Part shown: one piece after another, positions 9,301-17,100 of the stretch
Position numbering within the stretch: position 1 is the stretch's first letter
Layout of the letters: each line of letters begins with the position of its first letter
Assembly (NCBI GenBank): GCA_910585685.1
Contig: CAJUEO010000013.1
Location: forward strand, 1 to 26,103
Source: an uncultured Christensenella sp.
GTDB lineage: Bacteria; Bacillota; Clostridia; Christensenellales; Borkfalkiaceae
DNA length: 26,103 nucleotides
Direction: 5' to 3'
Program-made: the position numbers and the translations under genes
Notes under the pieces: model-generated
What the model was told of the DNA's origin: nothing
Databases searched by the model: none
Seen by the model: the letters and a program-made list of their open reading frames with translations, nothing else

Positions 9301-9456
9301 ATTTTGGGATACTCACCCGAGTGGTGGATTGTCGCTACAATCGTAGTCGACTGTCTTGCCGCTGTCGGACTTGGAGTTTGGGGATTCTTCGCGGTAAGAA
9401 AGTTCCTTAAAAACAGAAAGAACGGAAATGAAGCAAACGCAGTCGAAAACGAATAA
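6328..9456 (+). CDS. membrane-anchored GH3 glycosidase with permuted domain order
   Basis: This second family 3 glycoside hydrolase is anchored at both ends: N-terminal transmembrane helix at residues 11-33 and C-terminal helix at about 999-1023 followed by a charged tail. The extracellular part starts with the C-type sandwich domain (EGATLLLNEDNALPI; candidate acid/base Glu214 in ISRIGGESWD), then the fibronectin-like part (PFGYGLSYSTF from 395), then the barrel domain with LKHFAVNDQETNR (Lys826-His827) and nucleophile Asp927 in VICDYKTS, followed by AGNDLLL. All expected catalytic positions are present, so it is probably active. It is a diverged paralogue of the GH3 at 869 and lacks the collagen-like stalk. 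AAGGAGA lies ten bases before ATG. The GH3 remnant at 25553-25789 resembles this protein's C-terminus. Confidence 0.9.
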   Translation: MSKNKKSNGKVGLITWASVTAFLLVFLMVLTILEQGMLNPILTTILGGKKPILADESSGYSKIYKSDYNSKDDSIAAGERLNIEIEKEGATLLLNEDNALPIAKGSKVSVFGKNSVDLVLGGSGSGSGNGDQAKTLYDGLTSGGLEFNPELKDFYESSASGKGRSSSPKLSENTSVGALSIGETPVADYPSSVRDSFAKYSDAAIVVISRIGGESWDLPRVQEDGNGGAGADRHYLQLDDNEYDLLDMVTSRFDKVIVVLNTLTSFQCDFIEEYNNTLTDKRIDAVLWIGGPGRNGAEAFGAILNGDVNPSGKTVDIYSKDFTKDPTWVNFGDNSQVADGKPNTAFMSTETDSLSGGVYNMVTYEEGVYLGYRYYETRAFVEENPDWYSENVMFPFGYGLSYSTFKREITSVEGSLENGGSVTVNVKITNVSGPAGKDVAQLYVSKPYIENGIEKSHIELVDFAKTDLLAKDGHNEFSFKVDAYDLASYDYMDANKNGHKGYELDAGDYTFYVGGSSHVWADAADHEKAVVTLENEVTFDVDPVTNNPVVNLYTFGEYQGTSYVFDDYDDLQYRLSDVRVGSERRKGMSRTNFADTFPTPLTVKERLLNLDDEKKGYTEQTKLESYDHNNIKIEEATKDKEIPEMGKTGSDLILHDLLGEDGRVAFSGEEIDAKWEELLSKITFEEMLNLVNNGAFQTVAIESIGKNLTNDSDGPIGFVNFMGGVVSAIFEGNNNFATQIVIGSTWNKDLAYQMGLIVGENGLWGDQSGNNSLPYSGWYAPGINLHRSPFSGRNFEYYSEDPILTGKMAVNVVGAARTKGVYSDLKHFAVNDQETNRGGVSTFLTEQALRELYLKPFELAVKGDDAPRTVKMFGDNVEDKVVNKYEGAIGVMSSFNRIGNKFTGGDYRLLTTILRDEWGFRGLVICDYKTSNLHMNSRQMLYAGNDLLLTSLPQYYWGDAKADSVQDVTILRDATKNILYTVANSNSIQVKILGYSPEWWIVATIVVDCLAAVGLGVWGFFAVRKFLKNRKNGNEANAVENE

Positions 9457-9478
9457 AAATTAAACGAGATACAAAGTT

Positions 9479-9517
9479 CGGCTGTGGGCAAGTCCCACAG
9501 CCGATACCCCGTATCGG
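9479..9517 (+). other. two adjoining intergenic hairpins
   Basis: CGGCTGTGGG (9479-9488) pairs perfectly with CCCACAGCCG (9494-9503). CCGATAC (9501-9507) pairs with GTATCGG (9511-9517) around CCC. They share three bases and have no T tract. They lie between the GH3 stop and the next start, so a transcript-stability or processing role fits better than termination. Confidence 0.6.
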
Positions 9518-9540
9518 GCAATCGTCACAAAAGGCGGATT

Positions 9541-10968
9541 ATGAAAATAAAACGCAGCGTTTTAGCTATTGTAGTAACTTTAATATTATTGATTTCGATA
9601 CCCGTCAGCATTGTTTGCGTCGGGTTTTGTTTGCCTGCGCAGTACGGCAAAACTTACTACGCGGTGCTGCCTAAAATGTTTAATAAATTAAAAGAAACGA
9701 CGGGCAAAAAAATAGTCGTGGTGGGAAACAGCGCGGTGGCTTTCGGGCTTGACCCCAAGTTAGCGGAAAGCCAACTCGACGGCTATACGGTGTGCTCTTT
9801 CGGGCTGTACGGCGCGATAGGCACGAAAGCTATGATGGATTTATCTCGCGTCAACATTGGAGAGGGGGACGTAGTAATTCTCGCGCCCGAGCAAATTTCT
9901 CAATCGATGTCGACGTATTTTAACGGGGATTACCTGTGGAACGCCGCCGACGGTGATTTCGCAATGCTTAAATATTTAAAAAACGCAGAACAGATGACGG
10001 GCAGTTTTGTCGGTTACGTCGGCAGAAAGTACGGCTATTACAGCAAAAATTCCGCACCTTCTCCCACCAACGTGTATGCCTCGTCGTCATTTGACGAAAA
10101 TTTGAAGATGACTTTCGAAAGGCCGTACAATAAACTTCCTTTGGGTTACGACCCGATAGGAACAATATCATACAACACGCAAATTTTCAGCCGCGAGTTC
10201 GCGGATTATATAAATGAATACAACGATTTCGTAACAAGCCGCGGAGCAAAGCTTTTGTTCGGTTTTGCGCCCGTCAACGCTCAGGGCATAGAGACGGGAA
10301 CGCAAGATGAAGATATAGACGCCTTTTACGATTATGCGGACGCACTTCTCGATTGCGAGATTTTGGGCAGTCCCCACGGCTATATATTTGAAAGCGACTG
10401 GTTTTACGATTCGAACGTACATATGAATACTGCCGGGTCGGCAGTCTATACCGATCGGCTCGTCAGGGATTTAAAAGCTTTTCTGGGTGACAGCTCACCC
10501 GTGGAAATTCAACTTCCCGAAAAGCCCGTGGCGCCCGACGAAGATCAGACGGGTGAGGACGGCAAGGACGCCGCGCTTTTTAACTACGAAAGCGAGGGCA
10601 CGGGCTGGAAAATAGTTTCTTTGAAGCAAGAGGGGACAAGGGTCTCTTCGATAGAAATTCCCGATTTTTACAAGGGCAAGCGCGTACTGTCCTTCGCACC
10701 GTCGGTATTTGGCGGCAATACAGCGATAGAGGAGATACGCGTCGGAAAGTACGTTTACGCAATTGAAGACAAATCTTTTATAGGTTGCACCAACCTTAAA
10801 AAACTATATATGCCGCAGGGCAACCTTCCATCTAAGTGCGCGGCGTATTTTGCACTGTTGGAGGGCGCGCCCGAGTGTATGGTTTATGTGCCTGAAAACC
10901 TGCTTTCGGAATATGCAAACGATTATTTCTGGTCGCGTTACGCGGCGTATCTTAAGGGTTACAGATAA
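9541..10968 (+). CDS. membrane-anchored SGNH-hydrolase-like protein with C-terminal LRR
   Basis: The start at ATG 9541 (MKIKRSV) is chosen over the in-frame GTG at 9484, because it gives a normal N-terminal membrane segment, follows AAGGCGG, and the GTG lies inside the intergenic hairpin. The protein is 475 aa. The N-terminal helix is followed by an SGNH/GDSL-like domain: block I VVVGNSAVAFGL with candidate nucleophile Ser64, and a late block FYDSNVHMNTAGS with Asp290 and His294. Relatives include DltD/AlgX-type acyl esterase or transferase proteins, so it may add or remove acyl groups on an envelope glycan; the actual substrate is unknown. After an acidic linker near residue 330, the C-terminus has BspA-type LRR_5 repeats (FGGNTAIEEIRVGKYVYAI). 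Its stop is two bases from the next ATG, suggesting translational coupling. Confidence 0.72.
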   Translation: MKIKRSVLAIVVTLILLISIPVSIVCVGFCLPAQYGKTYYAVLPKMFNKLKETTGKKIVVVGNSAVAFGLDPKLAESQLDGYTVCSFGLYGAIGTKAMMDLSRVNIGEGDVVILAPEQISQSMSTYFNGDYLWNAADGDFAMLKYLKNAEQMTGSFVGYVGRKYGYYSKNSAPSPTNVYASSSFDENLKMTFERPYNKLPLGYDPIGTISYNTQIFSREFADYINEYNDFVTSRGAKLLFGFAPVNAQGIETGTQDEDIDAFYDYADALLDCEILGSPHGYIFESDWFYDSNVHMNTAGSAVYTDRLVRDLKAFLGDSSPVEIQLPEKPVAPDEDQTGEDGKDAALFNYESEGTGWKIVSLKQEGTRVSSIEIPDFYKGKRVLSFAPSVFGGNTAIEEIRVGKYVYAIEDKSFIGCTNLKKLYMPQGNLPSKCAAYFALLEGAPECMVYVPENLLSEYANDYFWSRYAAYLKGYR

Positions 10969-10970
10969 AA

Positions 10971-13130
10971 ATGAGAAAGTTTTTTAAAGTTTTACTGTCA
11001 GTTTCCCTTGCCGCCGTCGCGCTGTTTACGGGTTGCTCGCAGAAGGGTGTTGATATAGAAAAAGGCGGAACGTGCAGGGTGGTGCTTGCCGAAAACAGGC
11101 ATTATTCGAGTGCGGAGTATGTAAAGGATATTAAACGCGGCAGCGACGTTGAGTTTACCGTTAATCTCGAAAGGGGTTATCTGCTTAACGGCGCTGATTA
11201 CGTTGACTGCGAAATTAAAAATTCTACTTGCGACAGCGAGGGCAGAGTGACTTCTTCGCTTATTCTTCACAACGTCAAATATCCCGTGTATGTTAGCGCG
11301 GAGTTGGTTGAAGCGCACGTTTTAGCTGTAAATCAATCGGAAAAGTTCCGCTGCGAAGAACGGGTTAAAGCGGTTGAGAACGGCGGCAGTGCAACGTTCG
11401 AACTGTTTTTTAAAGAGGATTATACCTTTAAAAGTGCGGACGGTGACGGCGGAAAACTCAACTATAACGTAACGGGTGCAGACGGTGACATGGATGAAAA
11501 CGGAGAGCGTCGGGTAAATTTCACGGTTGAAAACGTCGGCTTTTCCGCAAATATTACGGTTACGGCAAAGCCTGCGGACGGCAGTTTGGAACCTGTTGAA
11601 AACGCCGCAGTCATAGGCTACTTTTTAAACGGCGGCGAGTATTTAAACGGTGATTCGGGCAACTATTACACAAGAAGCTACGCCCTTGAACATTATCCCC
11701 GTCCCAACGTTTCGGTCGGCACGGACGTAATTAAGAGGGAGAGCCACACCCTCGTCGGCTGGAATACAATGCCCGACGGAAGCGGCAACCACATAGGTTT
11801 GGGCAGCAGAGTGTCGGTTGCAAAAAATCAAATTTTAAGCCTTTATGCCGAATGGGAAAAGTGGTCAAATTCCTCTTTGTTCGAATACGTTCTTATAAAT
11901 TCCGACGACGTGCGCGAGCTGTATATGGAAAAGAAGGATAAAGAGGGCAAGCTTTCACAGCTTGTTGCCGCCGCCGACAGGGATAAACAGCTTTCGGCAG
12001 TTATTACGGGCTGTTACGGTGGGTTGAAAAAAGTAGTAATACCTGCAGAAATCGACGGTTTCCCCGTAGAAGTAATTTCGTCGGGCGCGTTCGCGGACGA
12101 CAAAACTTTGCAGACGGTTATATTCCCACATTCTACTTACTACATAATGCAAATGGCGTTTGTTAATTGTGATAATCTTACGGAAATTTTTCTGTACGAC
12201 AGTCTGAACTATGTGGACTACGATGCGTTCGGCACTTACAGCAACATAAAGACAATGCACATAAATGCAAAACTGCCGCCCGTTTACGGCACAAACGAAT
12301 CGGCGCAGCTTGCCAATAAACTCGAATATTTAATGTTGAACGCGGACGAGAAGAAGACTGTAATTTTCGGCAGTTGTTCGGCATGGTACGGTATTCACGC
12401 AAAAACTTTCGGCAAAGAGACCGGCCGCCTTACTTTGAATATGGGCGTCGAGGGGGATACCTGCGTGCTTTTTCAGCTCGACCTTATTCAACAGCATATG
12501 CGCGGCGGAGATTCTTTAATTTATGTGTGCGACATAGGCTCACCCTTTTTAATGCTTTACGACCTTTCCTTCGACCAGCGTACTTACAGGCTGGTGGAAT
12601 TTAACTACGACTTGCTCGCTTGCGTCGACCTTACGCGATATAATAAAGTAATTCCGTCCCTCAACGATTATTTGGTGACAAAGCGCAACGCGCTTGAGCT
12701 GGGCAAATGGGGAACGTACGAAGATTATCTCGACTATATGTCGGAGTACGGTGATATGGAAAAGGAGCGCGTAAAGATAGACTATGATTTGAGGTACACG
12801 GCGGCAACCGCGCTGGAAATGCGGCAGTGGGAAATCTTCGATAAAATGAAGTCGGCGTTCGGCGCGTTTGCCGAAATGGGCATAGACGTTTACTGCGCTT
12901 TCGGCACTATCGACGAGGCGGTAATAACTCGCGAACATGTAGAAGAAGTAAACGAGCTGTTCTATTCCGAGTTTGCGGCAAAAGACGTTCCGGCAACGCT
13001 CGTTGCTGAGCTATATTGCTCCGTGCTTCCCTCAAAGTACTTCTGCGACTATCCTTACAGGCTGAATACCGAGGGCTCGCGCTACTACACACAACTGTTT
13101 ATAGAAAATTTTAAAAGCATAGCGATATGA
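10971..13130 (+). CDS. lipoprotein with InlB-type repeat, LRR and degenerate SGNH-like domain
   Basis: The signal peptide ends in LFTGC (lipid Cys22). After a ~190-residue N-terminal region of beta-rich repeats comes one InlB/Listeria-Bacteroides repeat (VGWNTMPDGSGNH...LYAEW), then LRR_5 repeats (SGAFADDKTLQTVIFP), then a C-terminal SGNH-like domain from about residue 460. That domain begins IFGSCSAWYGI and ends CDYPYRLNTEGS, matching the upstream paralogue in layout. The usual nucleophile Ser is Cys469 in the G-S-C alignment (Ser468 or Ser470 are nearby), and the catalytic His is Arg697. It may therefore be a catalytically inactive partner of the upstream protein. The order of domains is reversed relative to that neighbour (LRR before SGNH here). 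It is the last gene of the surface cluster, with no clear terminator after it. Confidence 0.72.
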   Translation: MRKFFKVLLSVSLAAVALFTGCSQKGVDIEKGGTCRVVLAENRHYSSAEYVKDIKRGSDVEFTVNLERGYLLNGADYVDCEIKNSTCDSEGRVTSSLILHNVKYPVYVSAELVEAHVLAVNQSEKFRCEERVKAVENGGSATFELFFKEDYTFKSADGDGGKLNYNVTGADGDMDENGERRVNFTVENVGFSANITVTAKPADGSLEPVENAAVIGYFLNGGEYLNGDSGNYYTRSYALEHYPRPNVSVGTDVIKRESHTLVGWNTMPDGSGNHIGLGSRVSVAKNQILSLYAEWEKWSNSSLFEYVLINSDDVRELYMEKKDKEGKLSQLVAAADRDKQLSAVITGCYGGLKKVVIPAEIDGFPVEVISSGAFADDKTLQTVIFPHSTYYIMQMAFVNCDNLTEIFLYDSLNYVDYDAFGTYSNIKTMHINAKLPPVYGTNESAQLANKLEYLMLNADEKKTVIFGSCSAWYGIHAKTFGKETGRLTLNMGVEGDTCVLFQLDLIQQHMRGGDSLIYVCDIGSPFLMLYDLSFDQRTYRLVEFNYDLLACVDLTRYNKVIPSLNDYLVTKRNALELGKWGTYEDYLDYMSEYGDMEKERVKIDYDLRYTAATALEMRQWEIFDKMKSAFGAFAEMGIDVYCAFGTIDEAVITREHVEEVNELFYSEFAAKDVPATLVAELYCSVLPSKYFCDYPYRLNTEGSRYYTQLFIENFKSIAI

Positions 13131-13131
13131 T

Positions 13132-13160
13132 TTTAAAGAATAAAAAAATTGTGCTATAAT
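13132..13160 (+). promoter_or_regulatory. extended -10 promoter for the UDG-like gene
   Basis: TGCTATAAT (13152-13160) is a perfect extended -10. TTTAAA (13132-13137) is a fair -35 with a 17-base spacer. Transcription would begin around 13167, only about seven bases before the ATG at 13174. Confidence 0.7.
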
Positions 13161-13173
13161 CAAATAAACAGTT

Positions 13174-14013
13174 ATGACTAATAAAAATTTAAACGAAGAA
13201 CTTTTGAAAGAACAAAAATATTGGGTTGACAACATTTTAAGTCAATATATTAAAAAAAATCCTGCGTTGACCTATGACGGTGACAGTATAAGCCGCCAAA
13301 AAAAGGGACAGATACTTTCTCACCCTTTCTATATGGGGTTGTCGGACGAGTACTTGAACTGTGAAAAAGGCAAACGGATAATGATAGTCGGGCGCGAGGC
13401 AATGGGCTACGGCAAAATCAACGACGGAACCGCTATTTATGATTTTATTAATTCCGGTGCGCCAATTTCGGGAAAAGAAAATTCAAACGAACCGTCAAAT
13501 TCTCAAAAGTGGGCAATCGAATATTTAAGAAAACAGCTTTATAAAGAAAATATTAAAGTGCCTGAATGCTTTGATGAGATTAAAAGCAACACGTCTTCTT
13601 TTTGGAATCTTTTTCGTTTATTTAAAGAGCAGGGCTATACGCCTTGTTGGAATAACGTAGATAAGGTTTATTTTCAAACAACTTTGAGCTTCAACGCAGA
13701 AGAACTGTTGTCAATTGCATACGAAAAAGACGGAGCACACAAATCGTTATTGCAGAGGGAAATTAAAATTTGTGCGCCCGATTACGTTTTATTTGCAACG
13801 GGTGCCGAATACGGTAAATCAATTTTTACGGCATTGCAATTAAAAGAAGGAAGCATAAGCGCACCCGTGCCGGAAAAGAGCGACAGATGTTTGGTTAAGT
13901 TACCCGATATCGACGGCATTCCCTGTTATTGGATCGACCATCCACGAGGATTGACCGCTAAATGCTTTAATAAGCAAGATTTAATAAATTACATAATAAA
14001 AAATATAAATTAA
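13174..14013 (+). CDS. hypothetical protein, possible uracil-DNA-glycosylase-like fold
   Basis: A 279-aa cytoplasmic protein without signal peptide or transmembrane segment. Visible blocks are KRIMIVGREAMGYG near residue 70, SSFWNLFRLFKEQGYTPCWNN near 145, CAPDYVLFATGAEYGKS near 205 and CYWIDHPRGLTAK near 250. The spacing of a glycine-rich N-terminal strand motif, a middle 'PDYVLFATG' strand and a C-terminal His-Pro motif recalls uracil-DNA glycosylase-like proteins, but I do not recognise a specific family and base-excision activity is not shown. It has its own promoter and terminator, more AT-rich codon use than the surface genes before it, and no Shine-Dalgarno before the ATG, so it may be translated from a nearly leaderless mRNA. 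The composition and isolation suggest horizontal acquisition. Confidence 0.7.
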   Translation: MTNKNLNEELLKEQKYWVDNILSQYIKKNPALTYDGDSISRQKKGQILSHPFYMGLSDEYLNCEKGKRIMIVGREAMGYGKINDGTAIYDFINSGAPISGKENSNEPSNSQKWAIEYLRKQLYKENIKVPECFDEIKSNTSSFWNLFRLFKEQGYTPCWNNVDKVYFQTTLSFNAEELLSIAYEKDGAHKSLLQREIKICAPDYVLFATGAEYGKSIFTALQLKEGSISAPVPEKSDRCLVKLPDIDGIPCYWIDHPRGLTAKCFNKQDLINYIIKNIN

Positions 14014-14020
14014 TTAAATG

Positions 14021-14050
14021 AAAGCTGCGGATAAATTTGCGGCTTTTATT
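14021..14050 (+). terminator. terminator of the UDG-like gene
   Basis: AAAGCTGC pairs with GCGGCTTT (one U-G wobble) around a ten-base loop, followed by TTATTTATTTT. It starts seven bases after the stop codon. Confidence 0.75.
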
Positions 14051-14175
14051 TATTTTAAATAATGTCAAACAAATGTTTTGTTTTGTGTTTTACAGTTTAT
14101 AAAATTATCACAAGGCTTTCATTTTCGGTTGTTTGTGGAAAATGACGGTCGAATAATAATTTTACGGAGGAGAAA

Positions 14176-17100
14176 ATGACAAACAGAGAACAAATTTTAA
14201 AGGCGGTAAGCGAGTGGGCGGCAAAATGCCGTTCAAAGCAGCCTGAAAAAGCTACGGCAAAGGTTACGGCGGAGAGAGCTTCGGGAACACAGGTTGTGTC
14301 GGGAACGGATTACGTTCATTTGCAAACAATAACGCCCGAGGGGGTCGTGTTTACCGACCAAATGGCAATAATCGGGGATTACCTCGACCACAAGTATTTT
14401 GCTGCGGTAGAAGTTGCATACGGCGGAGGGGACTATCTGCGCATAAATGCGTATTGCAGCGGAAGTACAAAAAAATGCTACGTTTATAATTACGGACAAC
14501 AGTTTATTTGCGAGCTTGATTTCAGCGGCGGCACAGCCGACGTGCCTCTGTTCGAAACGGGGGATTTATTTTTTATAGTGCCCGATATGAATTGCGACGG
14601 AACCATAGAGTTTTATCCGTCTGACACTCAAATCGTAACGGAAATACCACCGAGGGTTGTGGAAATATACATTTCCAATCCGCCGACAAAGACGATATAT
14701 CAAATAGGTGAAAGTTTTGATTGCAAGGGAATGAGCGTTAAGGCAAGGTACGACAACGGAGAAGTAAAGGAAATAAGCGGTTATACGGTTTTACCGAGCG
14801 GACCGCTTACGTTGAGCGATACCAATGTAACAATTTATTACGAAGGCGCGCAAACGACGCTGGATATAAAAGTGGATGACCACCCGTTTAAGGGCGTATT
14901 TATAACGGGGTTTGAAGGTGAGTTTGTAAAGATAACAAAAGTAAACGGAAAACCCGTACCCGAAATTGCGCCCGAAGTGATGGAAGTTGAACTCCCCGGG
15001 GACTTTGACGTTGAAGTGGATTTAGTCGGGTATATGAAAAAACATAACCTTACTTTGGACCAACTCGAAGCGCTTTCGCTGGGTATCTACGGTAAAGTGT
15101 ACGTCGGCACGCTGCAAGCCTATGCTTGCGACCCCGATACAATCGAAACCCTGTGTCCTGTAAGATGCGTAGGCAATAATTATTATGTGCCCATTAAAAA
15201 GATATACGATATGACGGGCAGCGCGAATTTTAAATTTTATATTGAAAATCCCGCACAGCAATACGACAAATCCACCCCTGAATATCTCGATAACTATCCG
15301 CACGAAATAATCGATATAGAAAGAGCTAATTTTACTTTCGATTACGGTCAACTTGTAGGTTTAAGAGTAAAAAATCCACCCAATAAACAGAGATATCTTG
15401 ACGGTCAAAAAATAGACACTACGGGTCTGAAAGTCGAGGGGATATACGAGTTCGGCGCAGTTAAAGAACTGTCGAGCTATCAATACAACGTAACTCCGAG
15501 AGAAGAGTTGAGCGCTTCCGACAACAAAATTACAATAAGAAGCACGATAAACAGCGCGTGTTTTATAGATTACCCTATAGAAGTTTACGGACAATACATC
15601 GGCGGATTATTGGGGTTTGGAATTATCGGAAAAAGATTTTCTTCCCAAAAAGAAGCCGACGGTTGGAGCGGTTGGACAGAGTACGACGGGGACAAAAGCG
15701 AAGAAGTTTATAAAGACGACCAACTTGAAATAAAGACCGTTATTGCTATGGAAAAATCGCGCATTCATACGGGCAAAAAAAAGCAGACGGGAATAAAGAT
15801 TGCCATTAAAAGAAAGGATTATTCTTATTTGGCGCATATAAAAGTCAACGGCATAGAACAAACCTTACCGGAGGGAGAAGAGAAGTGCTTTTTATATATC
15901 GGCAACGTTGAAAAGGGGGAAACGGGAGCTCTGCAAGCCGAGCTTGAATATGCCGATAAAAATTTGGATTTTGAAATAATACCCTCGACGATATATTTTT
16001 GCAGTCCGTTAGACCCGACTATGCAGGGGCAAAAGAAAGATTTTCCGCTTGTCGGCGGCGTTAATCTTTCGGTCAACGTATTTAACGGGGAAAATACGTT
16101 TGCGTTTAACGATTTGACGGCGGAACAAAATTTGCTTGGCATAAATATTGCGCATATATTTAATTCAAAGGACGACGGCTTGCAATTCGGTAAAAATTTC
16201 AGGTTGAATTTATACGAAAGGATAGAGTTGAGCAAATCGTCAAGCGCACCTATCGCGACGCCCGTCTATACCGACGCGAGGGGACAAAAACATAACTTTA
16301 CGGTGAGGTATTACGGCTATTTTGACGGTAAAAAGCAATATTTGAACGCAAACGCCGTAAGGCAGATAAGAGCGTATTCAAACGGCAAGTTATATTTGGA
16401 ACAGCCCGTTCAAAACAACGAAGTTATAAAATACGATATAGAATACGAGTATCTCATGGTGCAGGGTTGGAAATATCTGCCCAAGCCAGACGCGGCGCTG
16501 ACCCAAAATATACACTATAAGGACTTTTTCGCAAATGTTGAAGATACTGTTGACGAACCCGTAAACTGGTTAAAAAAAGGCAACATATACAAATGCTTCG
16601 ATACGTTTGGAAATTTGGTATTTACACTTGAAGGAAACGACAAGTTTATAATACTCAATTACGACAAAAACGGTAATGTCGATTATATAAAAGGCATAAA
16701 CAACAATATAATAAAATTTGTATATAACGACAAATATCTGATTGAAACGAGATATGGCAGCAAAACAATAAAATACAGTTATAAAGACGGATATTTATAC
16801 GCAATCAAATATTATGACGACCTATATGTGCAGGAGTTTGACAAGGAAATCGAGTTCAGCTATCGCACAATAACCGTGGACGGAGTAAAGGTAAATACTA
16901 TATATCAGATTTTGAGTTCGGAGGGCGCCAAGACTTCGATAACTTACGACACTTATTCCGGCTATGAGGGCAGAATAAAGAGTTTAACGCATTATACGAA
17001 AAAGCCGAGCGCGGACGGCGTGGGCGCCTATGAAAAGCAGTCTTGCATAACGTTTGAATACGACTTCGGCGTATTGACGACCAAAATAAAGGACGACGAC

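Noticed and set aside
9484..9540. GTG start giving an SGNH protein 19 residues longer
   Set aside because: The extension lies within the intergenic hairpin, lacks an SD, and puts a charged tail before a normal N-terminal membrane segment. ATG 9541 fits better.
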